Source of the DNA: Coprococcus sp.
Lineage (GTDB): Bacteria; Bacillota; Clostridia; Lachnospirales; Lachnospiraceae
DNA length: 27,365 nt
Assembly (NCBI GenBank): GCA_016297325.1
Contig: JAEDGW010000022.1
Coordinates: 1 to 27,365 of the forward strand
Direction: 5' to 3'
The position numbers and the translations under genes were made by a program. Positions within the stretch are counted from its first letter, which is position 1. Each line of letters opens with the position of its first letter. The notes below the pieces were generated by a model, which saw only the letters and a list, made by a program, of their open reading frames with translations, was not told the origin of the DNA and searched no databases. Below, piece by piece: positions 8,411 through 16,350 of the stretch.

Positions 8411-8956
8411 ATGACAATTACTACCAGACTCAACCTTTTCCGCTTTATCTTCATTTCGATTCTCGGCGTGCTGCTACATTTCACCTACGAATGGTCGGGC
8501 GACAATCCCGCTGTTGGGCTGTTTTCAGCAGTGAACGAATCAACATGGGAACACCTGAAACTCATATTCTTCCCAATGCTCCTGCTTACCATGATTGAAT
8601 TTCTCTGGGCTCATATAAAAGAAAAGCCCCTGCCGGAAAACTATCTTCCAGCAAGGGCTATCGGTATCCTGTCAGGTATGGCATTCATTGTTGTCGTGTT
8701 TTACACACTAAACGGTGTTCTGGGCAGGAATTATGATTTTCTGAATATCGCACTTTATTTTGCCGGAGTAATATATGCACTGAGAACCGAAAGCAAATTA
8801 GAATCCAGGCAAATGTGCATAAACGACTACGTTGCCATGACCATTCTGGCTATTTTCGCAGTTGCATTCTTTGCATTTACCAAATATCCGCCTGAGCTAG
8901 GAATATTTACAGATCCTACAACTCCACCTTCTCCTCCGGCAGATACTTCCTTATAA
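8411..8956 (+). CDS. DUF6512-like integral membrane protein
   Basis: A 181-residue protein with about five membrane helices and the conserved stretch AVNESTWEHLKLIFFP (~40-55), which I recognise as characteristic of DUF6512, a Firmicute family of unknown function. The ATG follows GGGAGA at 8-9 bases. The last ~14 codons (IFTDPTTPPSPPADTSL) overlap the 3' end of the convergent kinase remnant by 41 bases. The Pro/Thr-rich tail therefore may not be original coding sequence but read-through into antisense of that remnant. No transporter or enzyme motif is visible; no function is assigned. Confidence 0.75.
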   Translation: MTITTRLNLFRFIFISILGVLLHFTYEWSGDNPAVGLFSAVNESTWEHLKLIFFPMLLLTMIEFLWAHIKEKPLPENYLPARAIGILSGMAFIVVVFYTLNGVLGRNYDFLNIALYFAGVIYALRTESKLESRQMCINDYVAMTILAIFAVAFFAFTKYPPELGIFTDPTTPPSPPADTSL

Positions 8957-9663
8957 TCCCGCAGATCACTTCCACATCTATAGGCTTCACTATATAATCA
9001 TTCATGCCGACGCTCATCAGATGTTCCCGAACGCCAGCTATGGCGTCTGCCGTGATGGCTATGATCGGTGTGCTCCGGTTGATGCAGTCCTTCATCTCGC
9101 GGATGCTGCGGGTTGCCGTCTCGCCGTTCATCACCGGCATATGGCTGTCCATGAATATCATGTCATACAAGGTGGTATTTGCCATGTGTACCGCTTCCAG
9201 GCCATTTGCCGCCTCATCTATGGTCAGCTGCATAGGCTCAAGTATCGCCTTGACTACCTCACGATTGAGTTCGTTGTCATCAACCAGAAGCACCTTTGCA
9301 TCATGGGTTCTGAACATGGCGGCATCCACCATATCAGATGTGAGAGTTTCAGTCACATGAGGGTCAGTGATAACCTTCTGAGGCAGGACAAATGCGAATC
9401 TGCTTCCAACGCCCCACTCGCTGCTGGCATCCACAGTACCACCCATCTCATCTATAAAATATTTGCTTATGGCAAGGCCTAATAAGCACGATAGGACTCA
9501 CCGTGACAACAAGACCCGCCACAAGAACTATAAGCGTGTATCCCTCTCCGAACTCGAACACGCCCAGATATGAACACGCAGCAATAGCCAGAATGGCCAC
9601 CGCACAACTGGCAAACATAAAAGCTTTTTTGTACACAGACTCACCGCTGTCAGGAGCCCCCAA
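8916..9663 (-). pseudogene. Hybrid sensor histidine kinase remnant (internal deletion, frameshift)
   Basis: Two frames join here. The upstream frame (9663-9448) encodes a membrane part (FASCAVAILAIAACSYLGVF, then a second helix ending VSPIVLI). Near 9478 the coding signal jumps to another frame reading LGLAISKYFIDEMGGTV and GVGSRFAF, the last part of a HATPase domain. A complete receiver domain follows (KVLLVDDNE, phospho-Asp in IFMDSHMPVMNG, IVKPID). HAMP, the His box, N box and G1 box are missing. A single deletion removing the middle of the kinase and shifting frame explains this. The receiver half (8916-9446) has an internal ATG but no ribosome site, so I do not expect it to be made. An in-frame stop lies just upstream of 9663, so the true N-terminus is unclear or lost. 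Confidence 0.75.
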
Positions 9664-9669
9664 ACGGAA

Positions 9670-9714
9670 AATAGGCCTCTGCCAGACATTTGCTGCCCCA
9701 GAGCCCTATTTTTT
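9670..9714. terminator. Hairpin terminator, both orientations
   Basis: AATAGG (9670-9675) pairs with CCTATT (9705-9710), and after one mismatch CTCTG pairs with CAGAG. The plus strand continues in six T (9709-9714); the minus strand continues TATTTTCC. It ends the InlB-repeat gene, whose stop is 23 bases away, and may once have ended a plus-strand transcript. Confidence 0.65.
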
Positions 9715-9736
9715 CAATATATATTATTTTGTAATC

Positions 9737-11446
9737 TTAATTATCATGACCATTCTTTTTGTTCTTCTTGGATAATATGATCATACATATTCCAATCATT
9801 GCAGCATTCAGAATAAATGCAACCACCATAATAACTTCAGGATCACCTGTATCCGGAGACTGTTTTCCTGTCTGTACCGCATTTTCTGTCGTCTTATCTG
9901 CTGTGGTTGTGCTCTCCACCGTTGTGCCATCAGCAGTTGTACCTGTAGCGCTCTCTGTGGTATTCTCCGTAGTCACCGCAGTATCTGTTGTGTGTTCCGT
10001 GGCAGCACCTGTAGTAAGTTCCGTGGTCGTCTCTGTCGCAGTAGTAGACGTTGTTCCCTCTGTGGTAGATGCCGTATTGTCATCACTTACAGCGACAACA
10101 CCATACTGGCTGAGATGCATCGTGGTAAATGTCACATATCCGCCCTCTATAATAGCCTGTATATGTTCCTTTATGTCACCTTCTTTGACGTATACAACTT
10201 CATATCTGTCATATCCATTAAGCGTTTCTGGAATTGCAACTTTTACCGTGATTCCATCCGTTCCCAAATAATCCAGATCTATGATCTGACCAGATTCATC
10301 AGTCAGATAAATATCAACCAGATATCTGACATTTTTGTCCTTTAAATTTTTACTTATCTCCACCGGGTCAATATGCAGCTCATAAGTTCCGTCAATTGCC
10401 TCTGGAAGCTTGACACTGCCATTTATACTTCCCTCGCACACAAATTCATCACTGAGTGCAACTTCCCATGCTGCATACAGAGTAACATTTTTATAGGTAA
10501 TCCCATCGTCAGATAATGTATCTCTATCAAGATCCGGATCCCCGTATTTTTGCCAATTCGCCAAATAGATATTACTGTAATATGTACCTGATCCATCCTT
10601 CCTGGAATTCCAGCCTTTGAATTTGCAGCCCCTGCGCATTGGAATATACTGCGTTAACAGCATCGATGTGTCACCACCTGTTCCGCTGACATAATTATAT
10701 TGTCTTGTTTTATCACCGTCTATTGTTCCGCCATTTGCATCCAGTGTGAGGAAAAACTGCCCATCAGGATCAAAGTCATCCTTCTTATAAAGAGCCACAA
10801 CCGTCAATGCATACGTGTCACCTTCAAAATAGCTGGCATCTATTGATGTCACTATCTTATCATTAAGGCTCCATCCACAGAAACTGTACCCTGACCGTGT
10901 TGGCACATATCTAGTCAGATCAACTGTCTTAAACTCATCTGCCTTATATGTAAGTAAAATGCTATCCTGACCATTTACTTTTCCTCCAAATGGATTAAGC
11001 TTTATATAATATGTCTTCTCTTCAATTGGATCTCCATTAAACAATGGATACACAACTTTTCCCTTGTTAAACTCAACGCCGCCAATTGCTCCTGAACCTC
11101 TAAAATCATCTGGCGTAAGTAGCGTGTCATCTGGCGCAGGGGTTGTGTCAAACACATTCAACGCCCAGCCCGAAAATGCGTTCTTGCCATTAAAGGCAAC
11201 TGAACCTTTAGTGAGATCGCCCAGTCTTACACTCTCTTCGCCGTCATCAAAATTAAATTTTATAGCTTTACTTGCTGAACCATCTACAGTCGCACTGCTA
11301 TCATTGGCATTCGCCCACATAATAAGTACATATTCGCCATCTTCTGTTATCGTAAATGCATATGCCGTGGCCTTCACAGATATAACAGCTGCACATAGCG
11401 TTACCACAAATGCCACCATTATCAGTAATATCTTTTTGTATTTCAT
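9737..11446 (-). CDS. Secreted InlB-repeat protein with SPxTG-like wall-sorting signal
   Basis: A 569-residue surface protein. A signal peptide occupies ~1-30 (MKYKKILLIMVAFVVTLCAA). Listeria-Bacteroides/InlB B-type repeats follow, recognisable from YIKLNPFGGKVNG, TRSGYSFCGWSL, LTLDANGGTIDG, RRGCKFKGWNS and LYAAWE. A third region of ~120 residues (EGSINGSVKLPEAI to YGVVAVSD) precedes a ~75-residue Thr/Glu stalk full of TTE/TTT. The end is SPDTGD, a hydrophobic helix and KKNKKNGHDN: the layout of a sortase substrate with an LPxTG variant. The ATG has GAGGAGG at 7 bases. No sortase gene is in the window. Likely an adhesin or stalk protein; the ligand is unknown. Confidence 0.85.
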   Translation of the reverse strand: MKYKKILLIMVAFVVTLCAAVISVKATAYAFTITEDGEYVLIMWANANDSSATVDGSASKAIKFNFDDGEESVRLGDLTKGSVAFNGKNAFSGWALNVFDTTPAPDDTLLTPDDFRGSGAIGGVEFNKGKVVYPLFNGDPIEEKTYYIKLNPFGGKVNGQDSILLTYKADEFKTVDLTRYVPTRSGYSFCGWSLNDKIVTSIDASYFEGDTYALTVVALYKKDDFDPDGQFFLTLDANGGTIDGDKTRQYNYVSGTGGDTSMLLTQYIPMRRGCKFKGWNSRKDGSGTYYSNIYLANWQKYGDPDLDRDTLSDDGITYKNVTLYAAWEVALSDEFVCEGSINGSVKLPEAIDGTYELHIDPVEISKNLKDKNVRYLVDIYLTDESGQIIDLDYLGTDGITVKVAIPETLNGYDRYEVVYVKEGDIKEHIQAIIEGGYVTFTTMHLSQYGVVAVSDDNTASTTEGTTSTTATETTTELTTGAATEHTTDTAVTTENTTESATGTTADGTTVESTTTADKTTENAVQTGKQSPDTGDPEVIMVVAFILNAAMIGICMIILSKKNKKNGHDN

Positions 11447-11464
11447 AGTGATTCCTCCTCAACA

Positions 11465-11477
11465 TGAACATCAGCTC
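11465..11477 (-). promoter_or_regulatory. 13-base leader motif GAGCTGATGTTCA (copy 1)
   Basis: This minus-strand motif lies 18 bases before the start codon of the InlB-repeat gene. An identical 13-mer lies 17 bases before the LRR gene's start (25128-25140). Both are followed by a TYGAG(G)AGG-like ribosome site. It may be a shared 5'-leader element of secreted-protein genes. Confidence 0.35.
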
Positions 11478-11527
11478 ATTTAAAGCCGCATTTAGCGTAA
11501 ACTTATGCTGTATGTCCTAAACAATAA

Positions 11528-11583
11528 TTCTAAAGTGTGAAATTAATATACGTATCTATATTTTAATTGCTTAAGCTTTAGAA
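11528..11583. repeat. 56-base imperfect inverted repeat
   Basis: TTCTAAAG (11528-11535) and CTTTAGAA (11576-11583) are perfect outer arms. Inside, AATTAATATA and TATATTTTAATT nearly complement each other around a short centre. It lies between the permease stop (11619) and the InlB-repeat gene. It could be an AT-rich terminator (minus-strand continuation TTATTGTTT) or a regulator site. Confidence 0.4.
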
Positions 11584-11618
11584 TGTAATGCCCGTTTGAG
11601 AGGAAAAAAGTGCCTTTT

Positions 11619-14036
11619 TTACTGATCGGCTATGAGCACCCTCGGCTGTATCCTCCTGATATTGCCCGCTCTGACAAATGATACTATGAAAAATAATATG
11701 GTCATAAACACTATCGGTGTGACAAGTGATGTCACTCCTATATTCGAGTCGAAACTGTATACTCCAAAGGATTCAAATCCAGCTTTGAAGAATGGCTTGC
11801 TGACGATAAGTGCCAGAACGATCCCTAGCAATGAACCCACGATCGCTGTCACTACAAACCTGACCGCTAACTGACATCTAAGCCTGAATGATGTAAATCC
11901 CAGAGCCTTGTATATTCCGATATCTTTCTGTTCACGCATGACAACCTTACCACACACGATTATGACCGTAACTATCACAAATATTGCGCCAAGCATATAT
12001 GTGAGCAAAGTAAGTCCTTGTATTGCAAGGTTGACCGTGTCTGCCACACCTTCAAAATCCTCCTTAGATGATCGTATTGAATATGTGACACCCTTATCAC
12101 TGCCATATCTTTCATCTATATCTTTGATGATCTCATCGCATTCATCAGCATTTTCCAGATCATAGCATATATTTTTGCCGCTCCATTCCTTATCGACAGC
12201 ATCATCTCTGACAAACTTTTCCTGCGCAGCTTTACTGATTGCAAAATTCTTGCCAACATCATTTGCCGAATCATATATTCCGGAGATCACCATCTCCCTT
12301 GCCACGCCGCCACACTTGACTGTGACAGTATCGCCGATGTCCAGATGAAATCCATCAGCCACATACTGGGTTATCAGAACCTCGTTGTCATATGTACAGG
12401 TTCGTCCTTTTCTTATCGTATTGATCATATCCGGATCTCCCACTATATAACAGTACATCTGCACATCATCAAACAGCAGATACTCACTGTCCATCTGATA
12501 TTTCCTGTATCCTGTGTGCTCCGATATGACATTCTCTATGTTCTTCTGCGTAGCCTCATCAACATATGATGCAGTCAGGTCATACTTTGTAACAGAAAAC
12601 ATATCCACCAGCATATTCTGTGAATTAAACCAGCGCACAACATCATTCATGAGTATCATGAACATGGCAAGTATGGCAGTCACGATGATGGCTGCGACGT
12701 ACTGTTTCTTCTCAGATATAAACTGTCTGTATGCAAGACTGAGCCCCAGTTTCTTCCCTGAGACAGGCAGCTTCAGTACGCTTGAGAAATGCACGCTGTC
12801 CCGCCCACCTCTTATGGCCTTTATAGGTGTGGCATCGGATATTCTTCTTGTCTTCAACACAATAAATGCAGCTACCAGAAGCAGTATCGCCAATATAACA
12901 CACAGCACAAGTCCCACATTAATATCTGATGGGACTTCAAGTCCTGAGGAAGATCTGGTGGCATTATTTATGGTTCTGAGTATAGGAATAGAAAGTGGTA
13001 TTCCAGCGAACAGCCCGGCAGCCACCGTACACATATATCCGGCAAGCAGCGACAGCTTAACAGATGCATTTGTCATTCCAACTGCCTTAAGTATTCCTAT
13101 ATTCACAAAATCCATCTCTATACTGCTGCCGATGTTGTGACCGAGAACTATCATAGCCGCCACAAGAAGCAACACGACAAATATAAGCAGCACTGCGGAG
13201 AATACCTTTGTCATAAGAAGCATGTAACTTCCCGCCTGCTCCTTTGATAAAGTTATCCAGCAATATGATGCGAAATCACTCACATTATTCAGTTCTCTCT
13301 CAAACTCCATCTCCGTGAGCTCCAGGCCCGGCTTTTTATCTATTATGATAAGCTTTGACAATTCAAAGGATCTCTTGTCATCTTCCAGTCCGCTTCTATG
13401 ATCTTCCGCAGCCTTTGCCTTGAAATCCTCAAAATCCTCATCCGAGATCAATATCGTCTTTATTCCCATGACCGAAGATCCCATATATGGATCCTCGAAA
13501 AATGACGCGACTTTGAAGGTATAAGAACCGTTATCATTGCCCAGCTCGACTGTATCACCGATCTTGCAGTCATACATACCCATGAAACTGAACGGCACAC
13601 TTACCTCCCCCTTTTCAAGCCGGTGGTCTGTCCTTTTGTTATCCACATCATACTGATCATATGTAAGCACGCTGTCTGTATCATTCAATACGTAGCTGCT
13701 GCTGTTTCCGCCTTTTCCATTGCAATCCTTAAGCATCAGATATACAACATCAGTCGCTTTCACATCCTGCACTGCGTCACATCTTCCAATATTCTCGGCT
13801 ATCTTGTCAGCACTTGTTCCATAAGCATCCAGTTTGCTCTCTCCGTAAAGTGCGGCCAGCATATCTCCATGACCTGTCTCATCCATAGCTTCCGAATCAT
13901 GTCTTATAGAGTTCGTATAATAAGAAAGCACTGAGCAAAATGCCAGTGATATGATAAGCATGAGTACGAACACACTTATATGAACACCCTTATTTCTTCT
14001 CATATTGCCGCGAAGCACCATCATGATATATCTCAT
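11619..14036 (-). CDS. ABC transporter permease, FtsX-like, two FtsX modules
   Basis: An 805-residue permease starting MRYIMMVLRGNMRRNKG, the usual opening of FtsX/MacB-like permeases. One helix (~17-38) precedes a large extracytoplasmic domain, then three helices around VFSAVLLIFVVLLLVAA to LCVILAILLLVAAFIVL. The pattern then repeats (helix at QYVAAIIVTAILAMFMIL, second outside domain, three final helices). ILKAVGMTNASVK and IGIYKALGFTSFRLR are the paired coupling helices of the two halves. The frame opens 13 codons earlier inside the ATPase gene. The ATG at 14036 with GGAGGT just ahead and a 10-base gap is preferred. Known relatives export lipids or peptides or sense antimicrobials by mechanical coupling. 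The cargo here is unknown. Confidence 0.9.
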   Translation of the reverse strand: MRYIMMVLRGNMRRNKGVHISVFVLMLIISLAFCSVLSYYTNSIRHDSEAMDETGHGDMLAALYGESKLDAYGTSADKIAENIGRCDAVQDVKATDVVYLMLKDCNGKGGNSSSYVLNDTDSVLTYDQYDVDNKRTDHRLEKGEVSVPFSFMGMYDCKIGDTVELGNDNGSYTFKVASFFEDPYMGSSVMGIKTILISDEDFEDFKAKAAEDHRSGLEDDKRSFELSKLIIIDKKPGLELTEMEFERELNNVSDFASYCWITLSKEQAGSYMLLMTKVFSAVLLIFVVLLLVAAMIVLGHNIGSSIEMDFVNIGILKAVGMTNASVKLSLLAGYMCTVAAGLFAGIPLSIPILRTINNATRSSSGLEVPSDINVGLVLCVILAILLLVAAFIVLKTRRISDATPIKAIRGGRDSVHFSSVLKLPVSGKKLGLSLAYRQFISEKKQYVAAIIVTAILAMFMILMNDVVRWFNSQNMLVDMFSVTKYDLTASYVDEATQKNIENVISEHTGYRKYQMDSEYLLFDDVQMYCYIVGDPDMINTIRKGRTCTYDNEVLITQYVADGFHLDIGDTVTVKCGGVAREMVISGIYDSANDVGKNFAISKAAQEKFVRDDAVDKEWSGKNICYDLENADECDEIIKDIDERYGSDKGVTYSIRSSKEDFEGVADTVNLAIQGLTLLTYMLGAIFVIVTVIIVCGKVVMREQKDIGIYKALGFTSFRLRCQLAVRFVVTAIVGSLLGIVLALIVSKPFFKAGFESFGVYSFDSNIGVTSLVTPIVFMTILFFIVSFVRAGNIRRIQPRVLIADQ

Positions 14037-14046
14037 CGTTGACCTC

Positions 14047-14808
14047 CTACCACTGCATTGAGCCAAGCCATGCATCTACCTGGCTTTCGCGACTCTTGCG
14101 GTCTTCTTCCACATATTGCGGCAGCTTTAATTCACCTATGACTCTTCCATCCTCTATGTAGATGATCCTGTTTGCCCTGATGGCAGCCCTCACATCATGA
14201 GTCACCATGAGAATGCTCTGCCCATCTGTGTTGAGCTTGGTGAGAAGATCCAGCACATCCTGTGTATTCCTGCGGTTCAATGCGCCTGTCGGTTCATCCG
14301 CAAAAAGGATTCCCGGACTGTTGATCACTGCTCTGGCTATAGCTCCCCTCTGTGCCTCTCCGCCAGACACCTGTGCAGGAAGTCTATCCGCAGCATTTTC
14401 TATATTCATCTGCTTTATAAGTTCGTCCGCTCTCTGCTCCGTTTCCTTGGTGCTCTTGTTCTTATTCATATACCCCGGAACAAGTATGTTTTCCCTTATG
14501 CTCAGATTGCTGACAAGATGTATCTGCTGAAACACAAATCCAAACTCATATACCCTGAGTTCCGCCATGCGCTTCTCTTTATACGCTGTTATATCCTCCC
14601 CCTCATATAAGACCTTTCCCGAAGTCGGTCTGTCCATCCCGGACAGACTGTAGAGCAGCGTGGATTTTCCTGAGCCTGACGCTCCCATGATGACGGTAAA
14701 ATCTCCCTTATACACATCCAGATTCATATTGTTGAGCACATGATTCTGCACACCCTCGCTTGAAAAGCTTTTGCACAGGTCTCTTGCCTGAAGTATTATA
14801 TCTCCCAT
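14047..14808 (-). CDS. ABC transporter ATP-binding protein (MacB/LolD-like)
   Basis: A 253-residue ATPase that drives the adjacent FtsX-type permease. Motifs: Walker A GASGSGKST (42-50), Q-loop FVFQQIHLVSNLS (Q94), signature VSGGEAQRG (~147-155), Walker B ILFADEPTG (catalytic E172) and switch MVTHD (H204). The ATG follows AAGGAGAG at normal spacing. The last residues (…WLGSMQW) stop 10 bases before the permease, so the two are co-translated. The 232-base region upstream carries a strongly structured leader, a possible small peptide gene and a promoter. Expression may therefore be controlled separately from the two-component genes further upstream. Confidence 0.94.
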   Translation of the reverse strand: MGDIILQARDLCKSFSSEGVQNHVLNNMNLDVYKGDFTVIMGASGSGKSTLLYSLSGMDRPTSGKVLYEGEDITAYKEKRMAELRVYEFGFVFQQIHLVSNLSIRENILVPGYMNKNKSTKETEQRADELIKQMNIENAADRLPAQVSGGEAQRGAIARAVINSPGILFADEPTGALNRRNTQDVLDLLTKLNTDGQSILMVTHDVRAAIRANRIIYIEDGRVIGELKLPQYVEEDRKSRESQVDAWLGSMQW

Positions 14809-14823
14809 TTTTCTCTCCTTTTT

Positions 14824-14928
14824 GGAGGTGCCACCATTGGTGTCGCCCTCTCCTTACGTCGGCGGCATGTCGTCGGTACATTCCGATATGTGTCTTAGAC
14901 ACATGGCACCTCCTTTGGTGCCGCCTCC
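14824..14928 (-). promoter_or_regulatory. Structured leader with competing hairpins before the ABC operon
   Basis: Three segments can pair in alternative ways on the minus-strand RNA. A is GGAGGCGGCACC (14928-14917), B is GGAGGUGCCA (14913-14904), and C is UGGCACCUCC (14833-14824). A pairs with B (GGCACC/GGUGCC, 6-base loop), B pairs perfectly with C (10 of 10), and A extended pairs with C extended (13 of 17). The CUCC of C can also pair with GGAG of the ATPase ribosome site across five A. A 7-bp hairpin (AUGUGUC/GACACAU, loop UAA, 14904-14888) covers a possible leader start codon. This is the layout of an attenuator, but no activity is shown. Confidence 0.5.
14854..14904 (-). CDS. Possible 16-residue leader peptide
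   Basis: The short frame MCLRHISECTDDMPPT starts 4 bases after AAAGGAGG and ends in TAA 45 bases before the ABC ATPase start. It lies wholly inside the structured leader; its own ribosome site is part of the segment that can pair upstream or downstream. Translation would disrupt the B-C pairing. The sequence gives no match I recognise, and a frame this short can occur by chance. It is offered because of the strong ribosome site and context. A longer overlapping GTG frame (14902-14708) runs into the ATPase gene and is rejected. Confidence 0.35.
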   Translation of the reverse strand: MCLRHISECTDDMPPT

Positions 14929-14968
14929 TAACTATAGTTGTAGCACGGCTCTTTTAGTTCAGACATCT

Positions 14969-14996
14969 TCTATAAATTCTCTACATGTCCTCGCAA
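14969..14996 (-). promoter_or_regulatory. Candidate promoter for the ABC operon leader
   Basis: TTGCGA (14996-14991) and TATAGA (14974-14969) are 16 bases apart on the minus strand. Transcription would begin near 14962, giving a ~155-base leader before the ATPase gene. No clear terminator separates it from the sensor kinase, so read-through from upstream is also possible. Confidence 0.4.
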
Positions 14997-15040
14997 CATC
15001 ACCGTGCCACAACCATATCACCTTATTTATTAACAAGTCT

Positions 15041-16300
15041 TTAACAAACCTTTTTCACCGCAAAATATAACACTGCCTCCAGACCATCGGCGTGATTTAT
15101 AAGTTCCACGTCTCCGCCCATTCTCTCCATGAGATATCGGACAATGAACAGACCGAGTCCGGCCCCCGGTTCGTCTGCTGAATTTTCACCTCTGTAAAAC
15201 TTCTCATATATGAATGGCATATCTTTATCCGGGATTCCCGTTCCGTGATCCTTTATGGAAAGCCGGTATACTATATCAGCATCGCTTACATGCACGTTCT
15301 TCGGAAGTTTTTCTGTTGCTATGCATCCCGTGTCAATGCTTATCTCCGTGTCCCTGGCATACTTTGAAGCGTTGGACAGTATATTTTCTATCACCTGCAC
15401 TACTCTTCCCTGATCAGCATGGTCAAGAACCGCATCAGTTATGCATCCACTTCCGGTTTCAATACCATATCCATTTGCGTCCCCACTAACTACGATATTC
15501 ATTCCAAGTCCTATATCTGCCAGAACCTGTTCCAGCAGAGGTTTTATCTCAACATCATCACTCTTCACTGCCAATCTATCCAGATCATGAAGCGAATGAA
15601 TGAACATATCATTTGTAATGGAGGTCACTTCATCACATTTCTTAATGATAACTGAAGCATATCTATCCCTGCGCTCCTTCGTAGCATCCATGTTCATGAC
15701 AAGAGCCTCCGCATACCCTCTTATAGAGGCGATCGGGGTCTTTATATCGTGTGACAGAGTAGCTATGACCGTCTTATTGTTCTCTATAGCCTCCTGCTCC
15801 CTGCGCCTTGCATGGATGATCTCTGTCCTCATATGGTCAAATGCCCAGGTAAAACTTCCAAATACATTTGTCCGCTTATATCTGAGCTCCGCATCAAGTT
15901 CTCCTGCAGCCAGATGACCTGCATAATCCTCAAGCTCATCAAATGGCCTCAGAACATATACATATATGTATATAAACAGCATAAGTACAATGAATACCAC
16001 AACTATATAAAGAAGAACTATATTCCTAAGTCCATCCCCGCCTTCATCACTGCCACCTCTATCACTGCGCAGTTCATCCATAACTGCATCCAGCTTTTCT
16101 GAAGCATCTGACAAGCCCGATTCATACAACTGCTTTGCCTCGTTCAGTTCCACAATGTACTGTCCATATTTATCACCATTTGCAAGCCTTGACTCGTTCT
16201 GTTTTTCCCTATAGACTAACCAGCCAAATACTATTGTTATGGCACACAAAAATACCGCCATCAGCCTTATAACATTTGTTCTCACCGAATATTGTTTCAT
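15041..16300 (-). CDS. Sensor histidine kinase (HAMP, HisKA, HATPase)
   Basis: A 419-residue membrane kinase. TM1 spans ~11-30, an outside loop of ~60 residues is Asp/Glu/Ser-rich, and TM2 spans ~94-117. HAMP starts at RPFDELEDYAGHLAAGELDA. The His box is TLSHDIKTPIASIRG (H184). The N box is VIENILSNASKYA (N306, N310), G1 is DHGTGIP (351-357) and G2 is GAGLGLFIVRYL (379-390). The 60-residue sensor loop is too long for the BceS-type intramembrane kinases that sense through their transporter. The ATG follows GGGAG closely. It sits 50 bases after the response regulator and 230 bases before the ABC genes, so the ABC pump is the likely target. The stimulus is unknown. Confidence 0.94.
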   Translation of the reverse strand: MKQYSVRTNVIRLMAVFLCAITIVFGWLVYREKQNESRLANGDKYGQYIVELNEAKQLYESGLSDASEKLDAVMDELRSDRGGSDEGGDGLRNIVLLYIVVVFIVLMLFIYIYVYVLRPFDELEDYAGHLAAGELDAELRYKRTNVFGSFTWAFDHMRTEIIHARRREQEAIENNKTVIATLSHDIKTPIASIRGYAEALVMNMDATKERRDRYASVIIKKCDEVTSITNDMFIHSLHDLDRLAVKSDDVEIKPLLEQVLADIGLGMNIVVSGDANGYGIETGSGCITDAVLDHADQGRVVQVIENILSNASKYARDTEISIDTGCIATEKLPKNVHVSDADIVYRLSIKDHGTGIPDKDMPFIYEKFYRGENSADEPGAGLGLFIVRYLMERMGGDVELINHADGLEAVLYFAVKKVC

Positions 16301-16350
16301 ATAAACTCCCTATAGCCCTATACTAAACAGGCCTATGCAAATCCTTTTAT

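Noticed and set aside
8916..9446. Stand-alone response regulator gene
   Set aside because: It begins inside a HATPase remnant, has no ribosome site, and the preceding frame continues the kinase sequence.
9759..10271. Long plus-strand frame rich in Val/Ser opposite the surface-protein stalk
   Set aside because: It is the antisense of the Thr-rich repeat region, whose composition avoids stops; no ribosome site or domain.
14708..14902. Open frame from GTG across the leader into the ABC ATPase
   Set aside because: It overlaps the ATPase in another frame, has no proper ribosome site spacing and no recognisable protein pattern.
14823..14929. Small transposable element (MITE) with terminal inverted repeats
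   Set aside because: The ends are only imperfectly inverted, no target-site duplication is visible, and the structure fits an RNA leader better.
15041..16300. BceRS-BceAB type peptide-antibiotic detox module
   Set aside because: The kinase has a ~60-residue outside loop, whereas BceS-like kinases have almost none, and the permease is a double-FtsX type; the narrower name is not supported.
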